The notes: generated by a model from the letters alone, not told the origin. A stretch of 64,000 nucleotides of DNA from Diploscapter coronatus (GCA_964036155.1 OZ038422.1:38215201-38279200), one strand, 5' to 3'; shown: positions 1 through 21,885, counted from the stretch's first letter. Program-made: numbers and translations.

Positions 1-94
1 GTTATTTCCTTTATTAGATTTAGTAATGTTCAACAAGAGAAGATTTTTTAAATTCGAAACCTACCTGGAGAATTTTTCAAACGAGCCATTTCAG

Positions 95-7013
<6,919 letters not shown>

Positions 7014-7297
7014 GAAGGACACAGAAAGATTACTGTAGCAAGAATACTGTAAGTGCACTTTTCATATGTCTAATTCGCTACTATCTTTTCACTTTCGATT
7101 TTCGAAGAACCTGAAATCACAAAGCTTGTAAAATTGTATAGAAAACGAATATTGTTCTTATTTTCTATATAATTTATGCTGTGATAACAGGAATCAAACA
7201 TTTGAATATGCAGACGTTTGTACTTGAAAGGTAATAATTTGCTCACACCCAGCATGAAAATTAATGTATTCATGAAGATTTATTATGAAAGATACTA

Positions 7298-7303
7298 AAT
7301 AAA
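7298..7303 (+). terminator. Likely poly(A) signal of the SPCA gene
   Basis: First canonical AATAAA on the coding strand after the stop at 7013, implying a 3' UTR of about 300 nt. It was chosen by position and motif only. Confidence 0.45.
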
Positions 7304-10300
7304 TGACTTCATGATGCTATTTTAAAAATTACAGTACACTTCCACGTTGGAGCCTACTAGGAACGATTATTATTCTAATAACGTTCTAAAAATTCGCAAT
7401 TATGGTATTCAAATTTCTAATACTCATATGCTAGACCCATAGACCTCGACCATACGACTTTGATATTTGACAGACATTTTTTGATGCAGGTTCACGAATT
7501 TCATACAATTATCTAAAGGAACAACTAATTATATCGAATTGCCAAGTCATTTATCGCAATCTTTCACATGCAATTTACATAATAGTTATTTTAGTATTTA
7601 TTTGAATTAATTTAAGAATATAATCAGAAAAAAATTTCGATTACTAATAATGATTTTGAAATTAGGCGCAATTTTTATCTTTCATCAACTCTTTTTATTT
7701 AATTTTTTTCGAGTCCACTTTGTAACGGGTTAAAATTCTCTGTAACGCGCGAAGTTTGCGTGAAAAATACTATAATTTCTATTGCTGAAGTGAAAAATAG
7801 TTTATTTGGACCATGCCCATGAAAACTATGATAGGCGGGCTATCACATTTGAAATTTAGGATGATTTTACTTGGCTTTGTGTGATGGAAAATATTTATCT
7901 AGGATTTCCTTTTGAATATCGATTTTATTGCGCTCAGAAAACCTGCTTTTGTTGGAAAAATCGTAATTTCTGAGCTCAATAAAATCAACAAAATATCTGG
8001 GCACTTCATTTCAATTTACAAAAATCACTCTTCGTATTTCAGCTTGCATTCCTTTCTGGTTTATTTTTGCAAATTAGTAAAATTTAACATTTATGAAATC
8101 TCATATCCTAAAGTAATAAAAAGGAATATTTATAGATGTCTCAAGATACGAGATTTTAAAATGGTAGATTTTATCGTTAGATATCACTTCTGTACATGAG
8201 TGAGTTCAGATTTCTATATCAATTCATATCTCTAACGAATTTTGTGAAAGCAAAGATTTTATCCGAGAAAACAGATTTTAGAATATTTATTAAAAATAAA
8301 GTGAAATTTTTAATTAAAAAACATATTAAATTAAGCATGAAGAGTAGTTTAGGTTATATATATATATATATTTTTTTTCGATTTTTTGCACTTCATTTGA
8401 ACCCGGAATTATTTTTGGCTTTTTTTTTTTTTTGTTTTTTTTAGAAGTAATGATAAAAACGTGACAAACCAAATCATTTGACAAACGCACTTTTTGAACT
8501 TACACTCTCAAAATACTCCCTATCAAATATCATTCCCAGTATCTAGTCCTACTGATAAGAAGGCTAAAAACATCGCAACGTTAGATTTGCAATTAGCGTC
8601 TAAACTCTAATCCCTTCTGTTATTAATCTTATGATGATCAAAGCCTCATGATTTTTCGTCCCCACTTTTCTAATCTTTCGAAATTTTTTTTTTTTTTTTT
8701 TTTTTTAAATTATTATCAAAAAATTTTAAGCCTTTGTCAATCTATCTTTCAACATTCGAGCAAAGATTTTGCCGAACGTCCCGTCCTCTCCCCCTCACAT
8801 ATTTTCTTTTTCCTGCACAATGTTGAATTCTTGTTTCCGGTTCAAGCAGAAAAAGAAATGAGAATTCATTGACAGACGAAAAGCTGAAAAATGTGGATGT
8901 GATAACGACATTCTATTTGATTTGACTGATGGTTTTTGAAAATCTCATCTGTGATAAAGAATAACGCTTTAGAAACAGGTCGGATATTTCGATTTTATGC
9001 TTACGCAACTAGTTTGAAATGCTATGCTTTACGCGCGCTGTAAATTCTTCAAAAATTCCTCACCACCACCTTCATGATAAGTGCTACGCTGACAGATAGA
9101 ATTTATAGACGCCCACGTAAAGGGAAGTTTACATAATATACAAATGAAAAGTGCGTATTCATGAGTTTTATTTATTTTAATTCGCCATTTTTAATATGTG
9201 TTCAATCATTTGCTTTGTTTATATCGTTTTTTTTTTTAATTTATTTATCTTAACCTAAAACAAATTAGAAACAATCGTCAACTAAGCTTCGTAATTCATT
9301 ATCCATGGAATTTATCAACACAATGCTAAAATTAAATTTGACGCAATTTACCTTGGTTCTAGAACTCGAGAAATAATCCCTCCTCTAATCCATTCTGGAA
9401 ATTCTACAAATCTATCATTGAATGCAAACAATGCATTAGCTTTGACATTTCAACAAGAAATCTTTGATCAAAATCAATCATCAATCAATTAGGCTGCAAA
9501 ATCGTTGAATTTACACAAATAGAATTTGCAAAGTAAATTCAAATGCTATTTGGCCTCTAGCCAAGTTTTTTAGATCAACTGAAAAAGCTAAAATTGTAAT
9601 TTCAAATATAGATTTTATAGTTTTATTTTCGCGCGATAAATTTGTAATTCGCTTGGTTCGTTAATTGCGGAAGGCAAGAAATTTCCTCGAAATTGTTGCT
9701 CGCTCTTTCTGAAAGTATTCCATAACATTTCCAAAGCATCGAAATAATCTTCCTTTGATAGGACAAACGGCTAAACCTGGCATTTTGCAAATTAAGAACG
9801 AATTTTTGCTCTAAACGAGCAATTAGTTGAATCTTGGATACTGGCCTGCTTAGTTTTTTTCAACATTTTCATACTGTAATTCGCAAATACTTTATTTTTG
9901 TGCAAAAGTATTATTTTTGGTATTTCGACGAAAACGATTTCCAAATATTATTTTATGTGGAAAAAGTCTATTCCTGGAATGTGTGATTCATAAAAGAGTA
10001 GGTTTTTGATTTGTATTTTAATACAAAACAGCGATAAGCTAAATGAATCAAATGAATATTATTCATTCCCAATACAAATACAAAACTTTTCATAAGGTTG
10101 AAAATGTGATTTCTGGCGAATAACAAGTCTATCACTTTCAATGAACTAAATCAGACCTCATGAAACTGCTTCTCCAGAATATTCTAATCCAAACATTTTT
10201 GCATCAACAAAGCACAAAATAGAACGCCAATTGATAACGCTGCGAATCAGAAATCGCCTTATATCTTGACAATATATAAAACAACCTGATTTGCTAACGC

Positions 10301-13300
10301 TTCACAAACTAACACCTTTTAATTCAAACTGCAAAAAGCTGACGCAAATTTTTGTCAACATTTATCAAATGATCGACTTGAAAATATGTTTCATAAATGA
10401 ATAACTTGATTCTTTTGACTCGGGCTTACCGAATTAAAATATCTACAATTAAAAAAATAACAACAACAAAATGATCAGTTCTAGAAAATAAAGCAATAAA
10501 ATCGAAAAAGATACATTTTTAGGAAGTTGATACCTTTTCAGGATCCAATTTGTAGTTCTCAAAAATCAATCCCCTTTTCGGTGATAAATTATTTTGTACA
10601 TTTTTCGAATTCAGTCAGTTCGCGTTTTTCTTCAAAAGTCACTTCTAAAAATGGCATTTTCTCACATCACTCTCAATTGTCGGGTTCATTTTGAAGAAGC
10701 GACTTAAAAACTAATCAACTAGTCAAATCGAATTAAGTCAAACACTTCTTTGACTTCCCCAATTCGTTTTGGGCGCGGTCGGTCGGCTTTTCGATCGTCT
10801 GATTCGATATTTTTTCTTTCTTGTGGAAAAATTAACCCAAACGATTTTGTTTGACTATTCTAATTCATTAGATCCGATTTTCTGTCTAACTTTGCGAAAA
10901 ATCGGGAAAATATCTCCACCATTTTCCAATCATCATTTTCTATAATAGGGCAAGAGGTTTCTGATTAGAAAAATCGCACTTTTTATATGATAAAGTTCTG
11001 ATATCATAGACAATTTTCTAACTACTATTCTAGGACATGTAGTTTTTTTCCTTCAGATTCTAATTTGATTTTCTAAAGATCGCGAATCTATGCTAGACAA
11101 TTTTCTTGGACTCTTCTAGTTCTTTCGAAGAGATTTTTTATTTATTTTTTCTATTATCAAAAGATCATCAGACAGACTGTACAACACTCGTGGTGATAAT
11201 TCATTTATTTGCTTGATTCATTAGTAACTCATTAACGGATAATGAATTGTCTATCAATTAACAATGTGTCACATTATCATATATCACTGTGTCGGCTGTC
11301 ATTTCAATTGTCTGCATTCGTAATTACTCTATCGATATATTGTCTTGAATATTACAACGGTGACAATGTGGCAACGACATTTTGATAGTCTGTTACTTTA
11401 TTTTATTCACTTTTCTAAATTTATTTTCAACTTGAAGTTGATTATCTTGATTCTGTTTATGCACCCGTTAAATTTGGCTTGAGCAATTGTTTTCGAGTGA
11501 CCTTTAAAAATCCCTCAGAATTTCTTTTCTTTGCTAATTTGAAAATCTTGTGGAATTTATAACGCATCTAAATATTCTTTGACTTTGGCATCTATTATAA
11601 ATAGGGATTATTGAAATTACGATATTGTAAACTCGATTTTTGACATTATTATTTTCATGCCTCATTGAAAATAATTTCCAATATTCACGAATATTCCAAA
11701 TCCTATCAAATTTCCTACAAAAACATACTAAGTTCACAAAAGCGATTTGGCACTAATCTTTCAACAAAATTAGACGAAAAATATGTTTTTGACAAAAATA
11801 AGAAGCACGTGTATGCTGAATCTTGTTGAAAATTCCGTTCGAAGAAGAAAAATTTGGAGTGTTGCAATTTTTGTATTTTTGCACTTCTTACCGCCTGCGT
11901 AGGGTTTTTCGTTAGTCAGTACGGAATTTCTGAAGAAAAACATCCAGTGATGATAAAATGACAAAACCGAGACTAGGTACAGTATACTTTTTATCACCAT
12001 TTAAAGCTAAAGATTTTAAAAAAATAATGACAAAAATATTTTTAAAAAATGAAATAAAATTACTAAAATACTTCAATTTTGTGCACAAACTATGAATTTT
12101 GAAAGTTCACTAGGGTCTTCTATTACTTGTCTAGAGGACTTGTGCTCTAATTCGATCAAACACGGTTCGCACGTTTCCTTTTCAATTTAATGTAAACCGT
12201 TCCATTTTTTGAACGTTTTCTGAGTTCGTTCTATGATGTTTCGTGGTCCGAATGCGTTTCAACCATTGCTAATCTTAACGAGTTTTGCAGAACTTGTTGA
12301 TTGATCTTCCTTTCCGGGAATTACTAGACGTTGCAGCTGATTTATTTGCAAATATAACTTTCGATTGAACCATTACTATCTTAGCGTCTTCGCTGAAAAT
12401 TATAATTTACCATTTTATTAGAAATTAAAAATCACTGGTAAAGTTTGATTGAGTTGGACTAACTTGTACCCTTGAACTCATCACATTTCATCTTTGGGGA
12501 TCCCTTTTTTCTGAAAACGTTAGAAAAATTAGCTGGGCTTGAAGTAATACATACATAGCAGTCTTACATTCTATACACCTTTTCTCGAAGTTTATTTTCA
12601 TTAATTCAATTTTAGCAGTTGGTAAATTTAGTTACTAGTGCTTCATTTTCACGTGGACTTTTGCATTGTTTTTCCTGCAATCCCGACTTTCTAGTCAACA
12701 CATTTTTTCGCATTTAGGACGACATTTCCTTGGACTGTTTATAGAAGCAGAATTCTCGCGTATCAGTCAGAAAATAGTCATAAACTTGTCATTTTTTAGC
12801 AATTCCGAAATTAAATTTCCGTTTTCTTCGCGATTTTTCAATCTCATCGTTTTCCTGGGGTTTCCCGTTTTGATAGAAGATAAAATTTGTCTTAAAAATA
12901 GGAGAAATGAAAATTTCTTCAAATTTCAGTCGGGTTTCCCAAACTTTCCTTATCAATTATCCATTCATCTTTGATTCTTTTCGACGTCATTTTCACTCAT
13001 TTTCATCGAGAAATGAAAAAGAAGATAGAGTGTAGCACATCTTACACAAATGGTTAAAAAAATCCTCAAAAGTACGGTCGCTCGAGATTTTAACGCCCAA
13101 TTTTCAGTTCTCATTGGAAGCCTTTGAAGTTCCAAGAATTTTCGAATTCTCATGAAAGTATTTTGTTTTGGTTAGACAGAAATTGAATATTGGAGAATAA
13201 AAGTACAGAAACACAGGCAAATCTGATAATTTTAGGTTTAATGAGCAGCTGCGACTTTTCACTGGAATGCATTCAAAACTCGAAAACTTTAGTCCAATTT

Positions 13301-16300
13301 AATTAATCAGCTAGTTCCTTCTTCAAAAGTAACTGGATTTTTGCGAAAGAAAATCTCTGAATCATTTAATTTTAGAAATCTAATAATGGGGAATTGATAC
13401 ATTTTTGAAGAGGGAAAATAAATTTCAACCAGAAAAGTAAAATCAAATTGACATTTGATAGATTTTCTCGAAGAACAATGTTAATATTACAGTAATCCGT
13501 TGAAAATCAAGATGAACTTAACATTAGGCCGTCCAATAAATTCTAAGGCTTTTTTCAAAGCTATTCCTCTTTAACTTTATGCAATTTTCATATTTTTGAT
13601 CATAAACAGTAAGGAAGCCGCAATATTCTAATGTTTATTCGACAAAATTATCTTATGATTCGATTATTATAAATTTTGACTGAGTCACGTAAAATGTTGA
13701 CTGTTTCGATGCAGATTTCGTGAGTTTTGCAAGATTTTAGCCATGTTTTAGTTCACATGATTCTTGTTGCACATCAAACGGTCAGACTTGCCTGAATTCC
13801 TTGTTTACGGTCACTTTTTCCGCATTATTTCTCAACATTTTAGCCTGTTTTACTGTAGTTATCGTTAATTATGTTGGTGGAATTCTTTTTCAGTAAATGG
13901 CCCCGAAACTGCCATTTCCATTCTTCAATTCGTAACGATAACAAGTAAGAGGAATTAAGAAACAGGTTACTGCAATTTTACTGTTTTGTTTATATTTTCG
14001 GGTTGCGCGCGTTTCATTGACTTTTTCATGAATTTCACACATTTTTGCGCGGCGTGATTGATAGACTTACCGCGTAGGACGAAACCGTTTCCTATCGATT
14101 TACAAATAGTTTTGAAACGTTCGAATTTTTTTTGTGAAAAAAAATCTCGCTTCTTAATCCTTCAAAAATTTCATCAATTTCTTACATTTTGCTTATCCAT
14201 TAAATTTCATTTTTTTCTAATGCTGATAAAATAGGATAACTGATTACGGTATCCTTGATGTCATTCTATTTACCTCGATCCCCTTCTTCAAATGATCGAA
14301 TTTCCTTTCGCCCTAAAATTGCTGAAAAGTTTGATATTCAGTTTTGTAGGCGAACGTTTCTAAATTATTTTTCTTCTAAAAATGCTAGATGTCTAAATGC
14401 TATAAAATATCGCCATTTTCAAGAACGAACTTTCTATTTCCGGATATTCTGTATTTTAGTTATTTTGTTCTCTCAAGAACCATAGAACGACTCAGTTTTG
14501 CTAGTTGTCGTGCAGAAAAAATACAGAAAAATTGGCGGGAATTTTATATTTTGAACCGCCCGTCAGTATTTCTGCTACAAAATTGAAATTTGAACTTTTC
14601 GCGAGTTATTCTAGCTAGTTTTCATTTTCTACTCTTCACTATTGTGCTAAAATTTTTCTTAGCTGTTTAAGATGTTCATTTATAGAACCGACTACAATTT
14701 TGTCGAGTTTAAGCTGATAAATATGCGCTTTCGCCTAATTTGTAGCCACACAAATTTATGAGGCATTAACGTATAGAATTAGTAGAAAAGTAGCATTAAA
14801 GTTTATTGATAAAGGTGACATCTATATTTTCGGAATTTGGATTTTTTTGGAAAGTTTTAGTCTTTGAGTTTTTATAGTTTAGCTATACCAAGGGGATGAA
14901 TTACGGTCACTTGTTTTGGGGATAATGTTGGGATTTCGTAAAGTGAAGTTTAATTTACAATATTGCAGTTGTGTAAGCTCAAATTAGAATGATAAAATAT
15001 AGCGAAAAATAGTAGCATCATAAGAAGGTATTTTAGAAAATCTTATCTACGATTTACCTCGAGAATTTTGCAGATTAATTTCTGAGAATTTTAATCTTTA
15101 AATTGACAAATTATTGAACATGTAAAAAATTTTGGCTAAAATTAAAAAGTTTTAATTCTACAAAAATTTCTATGATTCACTTTGGATTAGTTATTTTCCT
15201 TGTTTTCTTGTAATTCTGAATTCTAAATTGCGCTCCTAATTCATAGAATATTCTGAGAGGTTCGGAGTCATTTTACCCTCCAATAAATCTTTTCATGTAA
15301 GGAAGTGATTGATTACGTTATCTCGATATTTCTGTAATTATCAGTCTCTATCAACCTTTATCAGTCCTAATCTTCCTACCACTTTTCTGACTACCACAGA
15401 TTTTCGATAAGCGGATTTCACATATCCACATGCTTATTCGAGAACAATAGGACGACTCGGCGGATTTGAGTGATAATCAGGTTATTTCAGGCGAATTATT
15501 AGGCCTTGTCATAAGCCGAGAAAATTGTTGTCATGTCACGAACGCGCGCATTTAGGGTAGTTTTAATGCGCTTATTACTCGTAGTTTCGTCATAAAGTAT
15601 AGTGAGAAAAATACACAACAAGAAAAATAACAAGTTAGCGAAAAATTTGTGATGCATGAAATTTTGATTGGAAAGTCTTTCGAATTAAAAATCTTGCATT
15701 CCTAATATAACATTGAAATTTTACAGAATTTATTAAACTTTAGTAAAAACTAACAAAATTATGTGATGTTTACAAAACAGCACCAAATTTTGCGAATTTA
15801 GTGATCATTGAAATGAAACCCGATAAAATCCAGGATTTTAATGACTGTTCAAAACAAGTCGAAAGATTTATTCGAATCCAAATCCTTGGTTGAAAAACAA
15901 GATACATTTGGGATTTCTCGCATTATATTTTACATTTTTAAAATGTTTTCTGCAAAAAAATTCTTAAATCCGCGTTTGATTTACGCGTTGGTAATCTAAG
16001 GCCGCACACGGGGTTAGAATTTTTATCCCGATAAGTCTAAAATCGGTTCGACGAAAATGTTAATTTTGATAATACGTGCATGATCGACCAAAAGATTACA
16101 AGCAAATCGAGATTTTGACGATGAATTTAGAATACCTCGGGAAATTTTCGAGGATTTTGAAGTTGACTCATGAAGTATAAGTATGATAGAAAATTATTCA
16201 GTTTTGTAAAGATTTTATGCTAAATTATCCTACTTTTGATCTTTCTAATTCGGTAGGAACTTATAATCATTAATTTCTTTGAAACATTTAAAAGAGTTTC

Positions 16301-19300
16301 AAGATTTGTGATAAAAAAGTTAGTTTGATTCATTCAACGTCTACGGTCTAATGGAAAACTCTTCAAAGTTTTTCATCACGAATTATTCTAGAGGCGATCT
16401 TCGTGAACCCTTAGAAGTGTTTCGACAAAAACGGCATTTTGAGTCCATAGGATCAGATAAAGCGCATGAACCCCATTTTCGTGAATGAAAGATTCGATTT
16501 TACGATTTTTCGTAAGAAATCAGAAATGCAATCCGATTTTTGATATCGCGACTAACCTCTGAGAATAATGAATTTTTGAAAGGGCCAATAATCGTGATTC
16601 AGACTATTTTACATGTTTTATGATGTTAATTTTAGAATCTTCGATAAAATTTATCAAAATTCAGCGACTAAAATCTCCAGTTGTAGAAAAAAAATTGGAA
16701 AGTAGAATACCCAGAACGAAAATTTGAATTTTGGCTTTTATCAAGAACGGTATAAATTTGGGGAACATTCAATAAACTCAAAAATTCACCTGCATGCTCA
16801 AATTTCAGGCCAATTTAATTGAAATTTAGAATTTTGGGCTTATTCTGCGTGAAAATAGAGTAGATTTTACTGTCAACCCACTCGATTCTTTTAACTCATT
16901 TATTATTGAAAGCATTTTGCAAATGTCTATTTTGTGAAATGTTCACTTTGATTGCAAGTCACTGGAAGTAGGAAACAAAGATTTTTAATCTTGTGATTTT
17001 ATCAAACGAATCGAAATTACTAATGAGCCATTGTTCTCGGTATTGAAAATATTTTGGATGGAAATTATTTTTTTTGCAAATAAGTTCTATCTACGGAAAT
17101 CCTTTCTTTGAAAACTGCTATAATTTTTGTGTTAAAGTACGTATGAAATCAGTATCAATTTTCTGTTTACTAGATTTTTCGACTTGAAAAGATAGTAGTT
17201 CTTCTCAGGTCGACCTATTTTTCGCTTGCAAGAATTTTATCACTTTTGCTGAAAAGTCTGTTTATCAAATAGTTTTGCTAATTGTGAGTGCTTTCATCAA
17301 ATAATTTATCATTATGCATAATTATCACTGATAAATAGTCAATGAAGCCGAACAGTTTGAGGTTTGACAGCATAGACCAAAGTTTTACATCAATTTGTTC
17401 TATTCAAAATGGTAAAGTGGTGAAAATGTCGCTTATATTCATCATATTTTTCTCAGAATTCTTAATGGGAGAAAAGTATGGTAGCATTGAAATGCTTGAA
17501 GAATAATTTACTATAATTACTCTAAAACTCGTTTCAATTTTAAATACTTCCTCGAAATCAAACGAAATCTACTAGAGGCTTTCATGGAATTGAAATTATG
17601 AGCAAAAAAGAATGATGTGTAACATACAAAATTGAACCTTTGTTTCTAGCTAGTCCATTAAAGATAATTCTACACTTTCTGCACTTTTTTCATTTTTATT
17701 CCTGTTCTTCTAGAAGTATATTTAGTCACCACGTAAAATCGCGTTAACCTGCAAATAATCAAATAATCCCCTCATTTCCCATGTCAAATTGCATTTTATT
17801 TGTTAGCTAAACATTAGAAATTTTCGTTGAGTTTGAGTTTTGTTAGAATGTTTTTTGTCTGACGATTTTGTAAACAGAAAAATCAGCATTTCATCTAAGA
17901 AAGTGATGTTACCCGATCTAAAAATACATCGCGATCAAGTTTCTCGAGTACAAACAAACAAATTATTTCTTAGTTTTGATGAATTTTGATCATTTCGTAA
18001 GAGTCTATTCTCAAAGAGCTCAAAATGAGTTCAAATTATCTATAATTTAATGATTTTCGGAACTTTAGTGCTGTAAATATTTTTTTATCTCTGGAAAATT
18101 GAAAAAAATGTGACTTTTCACTTGCATTTTTAAAGTTCCCTCAATTTTCCCTCTATCGTTCGGGATGTTGTGAATTTCACATTTCGAAACTTGCCGAAAT
18201 TAGAAAAGGATGCCATGCAGATTTTCGATGAACTACAGAAAATTAGGCGTTGGCATGAAAATCGGTGAAAACCAGAGTTTGACAGAAAAAGTTGTAGGAA
18301 CTGTGTTTGGTGGAGGCTAATTCGTTTAAAATCGACGATTTTTAAAATTTTTCCACTAAATTTTCTCATTTCTTCTTTATCTTTTAAAATTTTCAAACGC
18401 AATTTTACTCAGAAATTACATTATACAGCAATCAGAGAAATTGAACAGACTTTGTATGAAAATATTTTAATTTGAAGGATAAGCTAAGGACTTACATAGT
18501 CTAAGAAATCTTTAGATTTGCTTTATTTGGAATTTCAAAAGATTAGAAATTTGCTTGTGGAGAGGATAATTCGACTAGTTCGTTTAAATTTTAATTTTAG
18601 GGAGTTTACTGATCAAGCTATAGTCTAAAATCGGCCCCTTCTGGGATTTGTTGGAAAAATTCATTTCCTTATGTATGAGAAGAAGGGTAAATAAAACAAA
18701 TCTTGATGTCGTTTCGCATTTGTTGTTATGTGTTACGACGTCAATGTAGTCGTAAGATCCTATTCTTTTAAAGATAAGCTTCCGAATTTAGGAGATATCC
18801 CACAAAATCCTACCCTTTTTGCATTGTTGCCTTGTTTACAGCTAGAAAATATTCGTAAAAATCTTATCTTCGAAATGCCAACTATAATTTTAGAATCTTA
18901 ACGAAATCTCAGCATGCGACTATTCTAAACTTATTGGATCACTCGGATAAAAATGCCTAGATTTAATTCTTATCGCGACTTTATTTAAAGCGATACTTGA
19001 ACAACACTAATCTGAGATCGTAGTCATTAGATGAAGGCTGAGTAGGGGTTAAAATTCCTGGAATTTAGAATTTTGTGAAAAATCGACCAAAATTAAGGCG
19101 CTAATAAATAATAAGTCAAGTTTCCCTCATTTCCTGGTACCAATTTATGCAAATTGTATTTTTCATTTGCATAAAATTTCTAATCTTTCGTATTACTGGT
19201 AGGATAATAATAATCTAGTTTTTCTGCCTACGTATCATGCAAACAAAGGAAATATTCATACTGTAGTTCTCATCTCCTTCTCAGAAACATTTGAAAAGCG

Positions 19301-19914
19301 CTATTTTCTAGCCTTTCTAGTAATCAGTTTGTGTGTGTAACTCAACTTTAACTACTGACAATAATAGACTTTTTCATCTGCCAAGTAAATAGAGGGACTA
19401 AACATTACGATATGTAATGAGCTAGATATTTACAATTTTGGTGCTCACAGCATAATTATATACTTTTGGCTACATGTAGGCAAATGTTATGGTTACGTTT
19501 CAACATAATACAGAGGGGAAAAAACTTTGCACTCTTGATTAAGGAAAATGCATATGCTATGAAAAATGACGTTATTTTCTTGAAACTCACAGCATTTTAG
19601 TTGCGTTTCGTCAAAATTATATTTCACTTGTGAATAGTCTACTTTGCTTTGAATATGTTACATCATGATTTGCAATCACATTCGAGCTTTCCAGACTTTA
19701 CTATTTGAATCCTTGTGTCAAGTTCTGAGATATTGTATTACGTTTCGTAAATGATGGCTAAGTTTCAAATAATTCCTAAAACCTGTTCTCAAAAATCTTG
19801 ACGTATTTAGTCCCAGAACTTACATTTGCGTTCGTATTTTGCAATTCGAAACCCGCATATAATTCTAAATTCTCGTATGCTTTTTGTATTTCAAATGTAT
19901 TACGCAGGAATGTA
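7304..19914. other. AT-rich non-coding stretch, no gene seen
   Basis: I found no open frame with recognisable protein similarity, no chain of exons with the G/C-ending codon use seen in the genes here, no tRNA-like B box in a cloverleaf context and no rRNA. It is made of homopolymer runs, a short TA run at 8355-8370 and ordinary AT-rich sequence. Regulatory elements or unspliced non-coding RNA cannot be excluded by eye. Confidence 0.6.
8355..8370. repeat. TA dinucleotide run followed by a T tract
   Basis: Eight TA units followed directly by eight T residues. Simple low-complexity sequence. Confidence 0.9.
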
Positions 19915-20010
19915 CGGACCCAGACATTAATTAATGTCCGGGTCTGCGTTGAGAAAAATTCCAATGTCTGGGCCCCAGTCGAAAAAAATTCCGATGTCCG
20001 GGCCCCAGCC
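19915..20010. repeat. Palindrome plus direct repeats of an ATGTCCGGG motif
   Basis: A 28-bp near-perfect palindrome without a loop (19917-19944: GACCCAGACATTAA against TTAATGTCCGGGTC, one mismatch) is followed by two direct copies of a unit of about 31 bp that starts GAAAAA, runs through ATTCC and ends in TGGGCCCCAG or CGGGCCCCAG. The core [AG]ATGTC[CT]GGG occurs three times forward and once inverted. It may be a transposon-end remnant or a cluster of protein-binding sites. Confidence 0.75.
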
Positions 20011-21770
20011 TTTATGGACCGCATACATCCCTGATATTACGTCTATCCAACTTTTTAAACAAATATTGTCACAACCAAATAATAATTATCTGAGCTTGTT
20101 TCATTCGCGTACTTTTCATAGCTGTTTCGGAGAAAATATGAAATTTCATTCGTCCCCTTGTAATAATTCCAGGCTCGAGTTACTTGGCATACATCGTAAA
20201 CTCATCACCGTTTTTCCAGGCTCGTTGAAATCGGATATTTCTTTGATCGAACAGAAAAACTACCCATGTCATTCATTCGACGATTTATCCACGAATTCAT
20301 AAATATTTATCGGGATTCCTCCCTCTGCGTCCATTTTACGCGGAAATTTTGCTAAATTTATTACGAAAAATGCCGAGCTTTGCAGCCTTACAAACGTGTA
20401 AAAATAGCTTAGCGCATTAATATGCATAATGCGCACAAATGATGCGAAAATGTGAATGAAAAATACCAGGTGTAGTTTTTCAAGAATCATCTCATTTTTA
20501 GTTCAATTTGTCCAACTTACGGTTCACTAGCTTTGATGCTAAACTAAATTTAGCAACAAATATACGGACTTCTAAGGACAGAAAATGATTTTTACATCTC
20601 ATTTTAATGCGTGTAGCATTTGAAATTCATCGAGAATTGTCCCTAAGAATTTTTTTACGATTTTGCAACGTAGAAGCTTTTTGTTACAGGAAGTTGCAAA
20701 TTTAGATAAATTTCACCTGAAATTCGGAAAAGAATAGCATTTTCTTCGATAAAAAGTTCTCGAAAGGGAGTTGGAAGCTCAAAATCACATTAAATTAATT
20801 TCTCTAATTTGTCTAAACTAGTATTATGTCTGGCATTAATTTTGTATTTTTTGGGTGATTCGAATGAAAAGCCAAAGAATTTTGTGCAACCCCACACAAT
20901 AGATTTTTTCCCGACAAAAACACGAAAATTGACTCGATGGATACAAATTGTGCATGGAAATTGGAAATTTGTGGTTTTCACGGAACGATAACAAAATCTG
21001 TTAAGATTCAGTCCAAACTCCGATCAGAAAAAGCAGCAAATTATGTGAGAATCAGAAAGAAACTTACGGAAATTTCGACGATTCGAAATGTTTAGTCGGT
21101 TTACTTGGATATGTGCGTGGGATTTTGGGATCAAATTTATAAGCTTTCGAATATTGTATTTAAAAAAAATTTCGGAATTTGACATCATCGTATGACACAA
21201 AAACGATACTTCAAATATTTACAGCGTCACTTTGAAATGTGTGCACCAAACTTAATAGAACAATTTTTATTAATTTCAAAATCCCCAAATTTGTCGATTT
21301 TAAACTACCATTTGACCTTATAATTTCTTCCTGGGTTTTGCTGTTACAATTTTACGGCATGTTTAGGGCAAAGTTGAATGAAAATGCATTCTGGCGTCAC
21401 TTGGTTGAAAATTTAATTTTGCATCCCCTAACCTTACAAATGGACCTTTAAAAATATAAATAACGTGGGTAATTGGGTTTAGACTTTTCTACGACTAAAC
21501 TGAGCAAAACGGGATGGTCTTCAGGATATTACTTGTTGAATTATGTGTCTTTGTTCATGAATTAACACATTAAAAATGATGTGAATCGGGAGGCATTTTG
21601 AAACGGATATCATGCATTGCGAATCGCAAAAATGCACATAATTCCACATTAGAAATCCTCGAATGGAAGGCAAATAAATTCATGGAGAACAAGTCGAAAA
21701 TGACATGATTTTTGATTTTTCTTTCACCATTTTCATGGCGTAATTTTGGTCATTTTACTAAGTTGAGTTC
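20011..21770. other. AT-rich non-coding stretch, no gene seen
   Basis: Only short open frames with no recognisable similarity and overlapping antisense counterparts. No splice-linked exon chain and no further repeat seen. Confidence 0.6.
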
Positions 21771-21885
21771 TGTTTGACCTCGGAAGACCGTAGAGGAGTG
21801 TGTGCTGTGTGGAAGGAAGGTGAAGACAAGTTGATGAGCACGAAAACGTTTATTAATGACAAGTTGGGGTATTTATAGAGACCAG
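21771..21885 (-). promoter_or_regulatory. LTR-like patch: TATA box and poly(A) signal, minus strand
   Basis: Read on the minus strand, the segment has TATAAATACCCC (near 21876), then AATAAA (21849-21854) about 20 bp on, then a C-rich tail ending GGTCAAACA. A TATA box closely followed by AATAAA and a U5-like tail is typical of the promoter/R region of LTR retrotransposons. I found no target-site duplication, no second LTR, no primer-binding site and no gag-pol, so it is at best a solo-LTR remnant. Confidence 0.25.

Noticed and set aside
20809..20991. Overlapping sense and antisense frames of about 60 codons
   Set aside because: Ordinary chance frames in the desert: no splice-linked neighbours, no signal peptide and no codon bias like that of the real genes.
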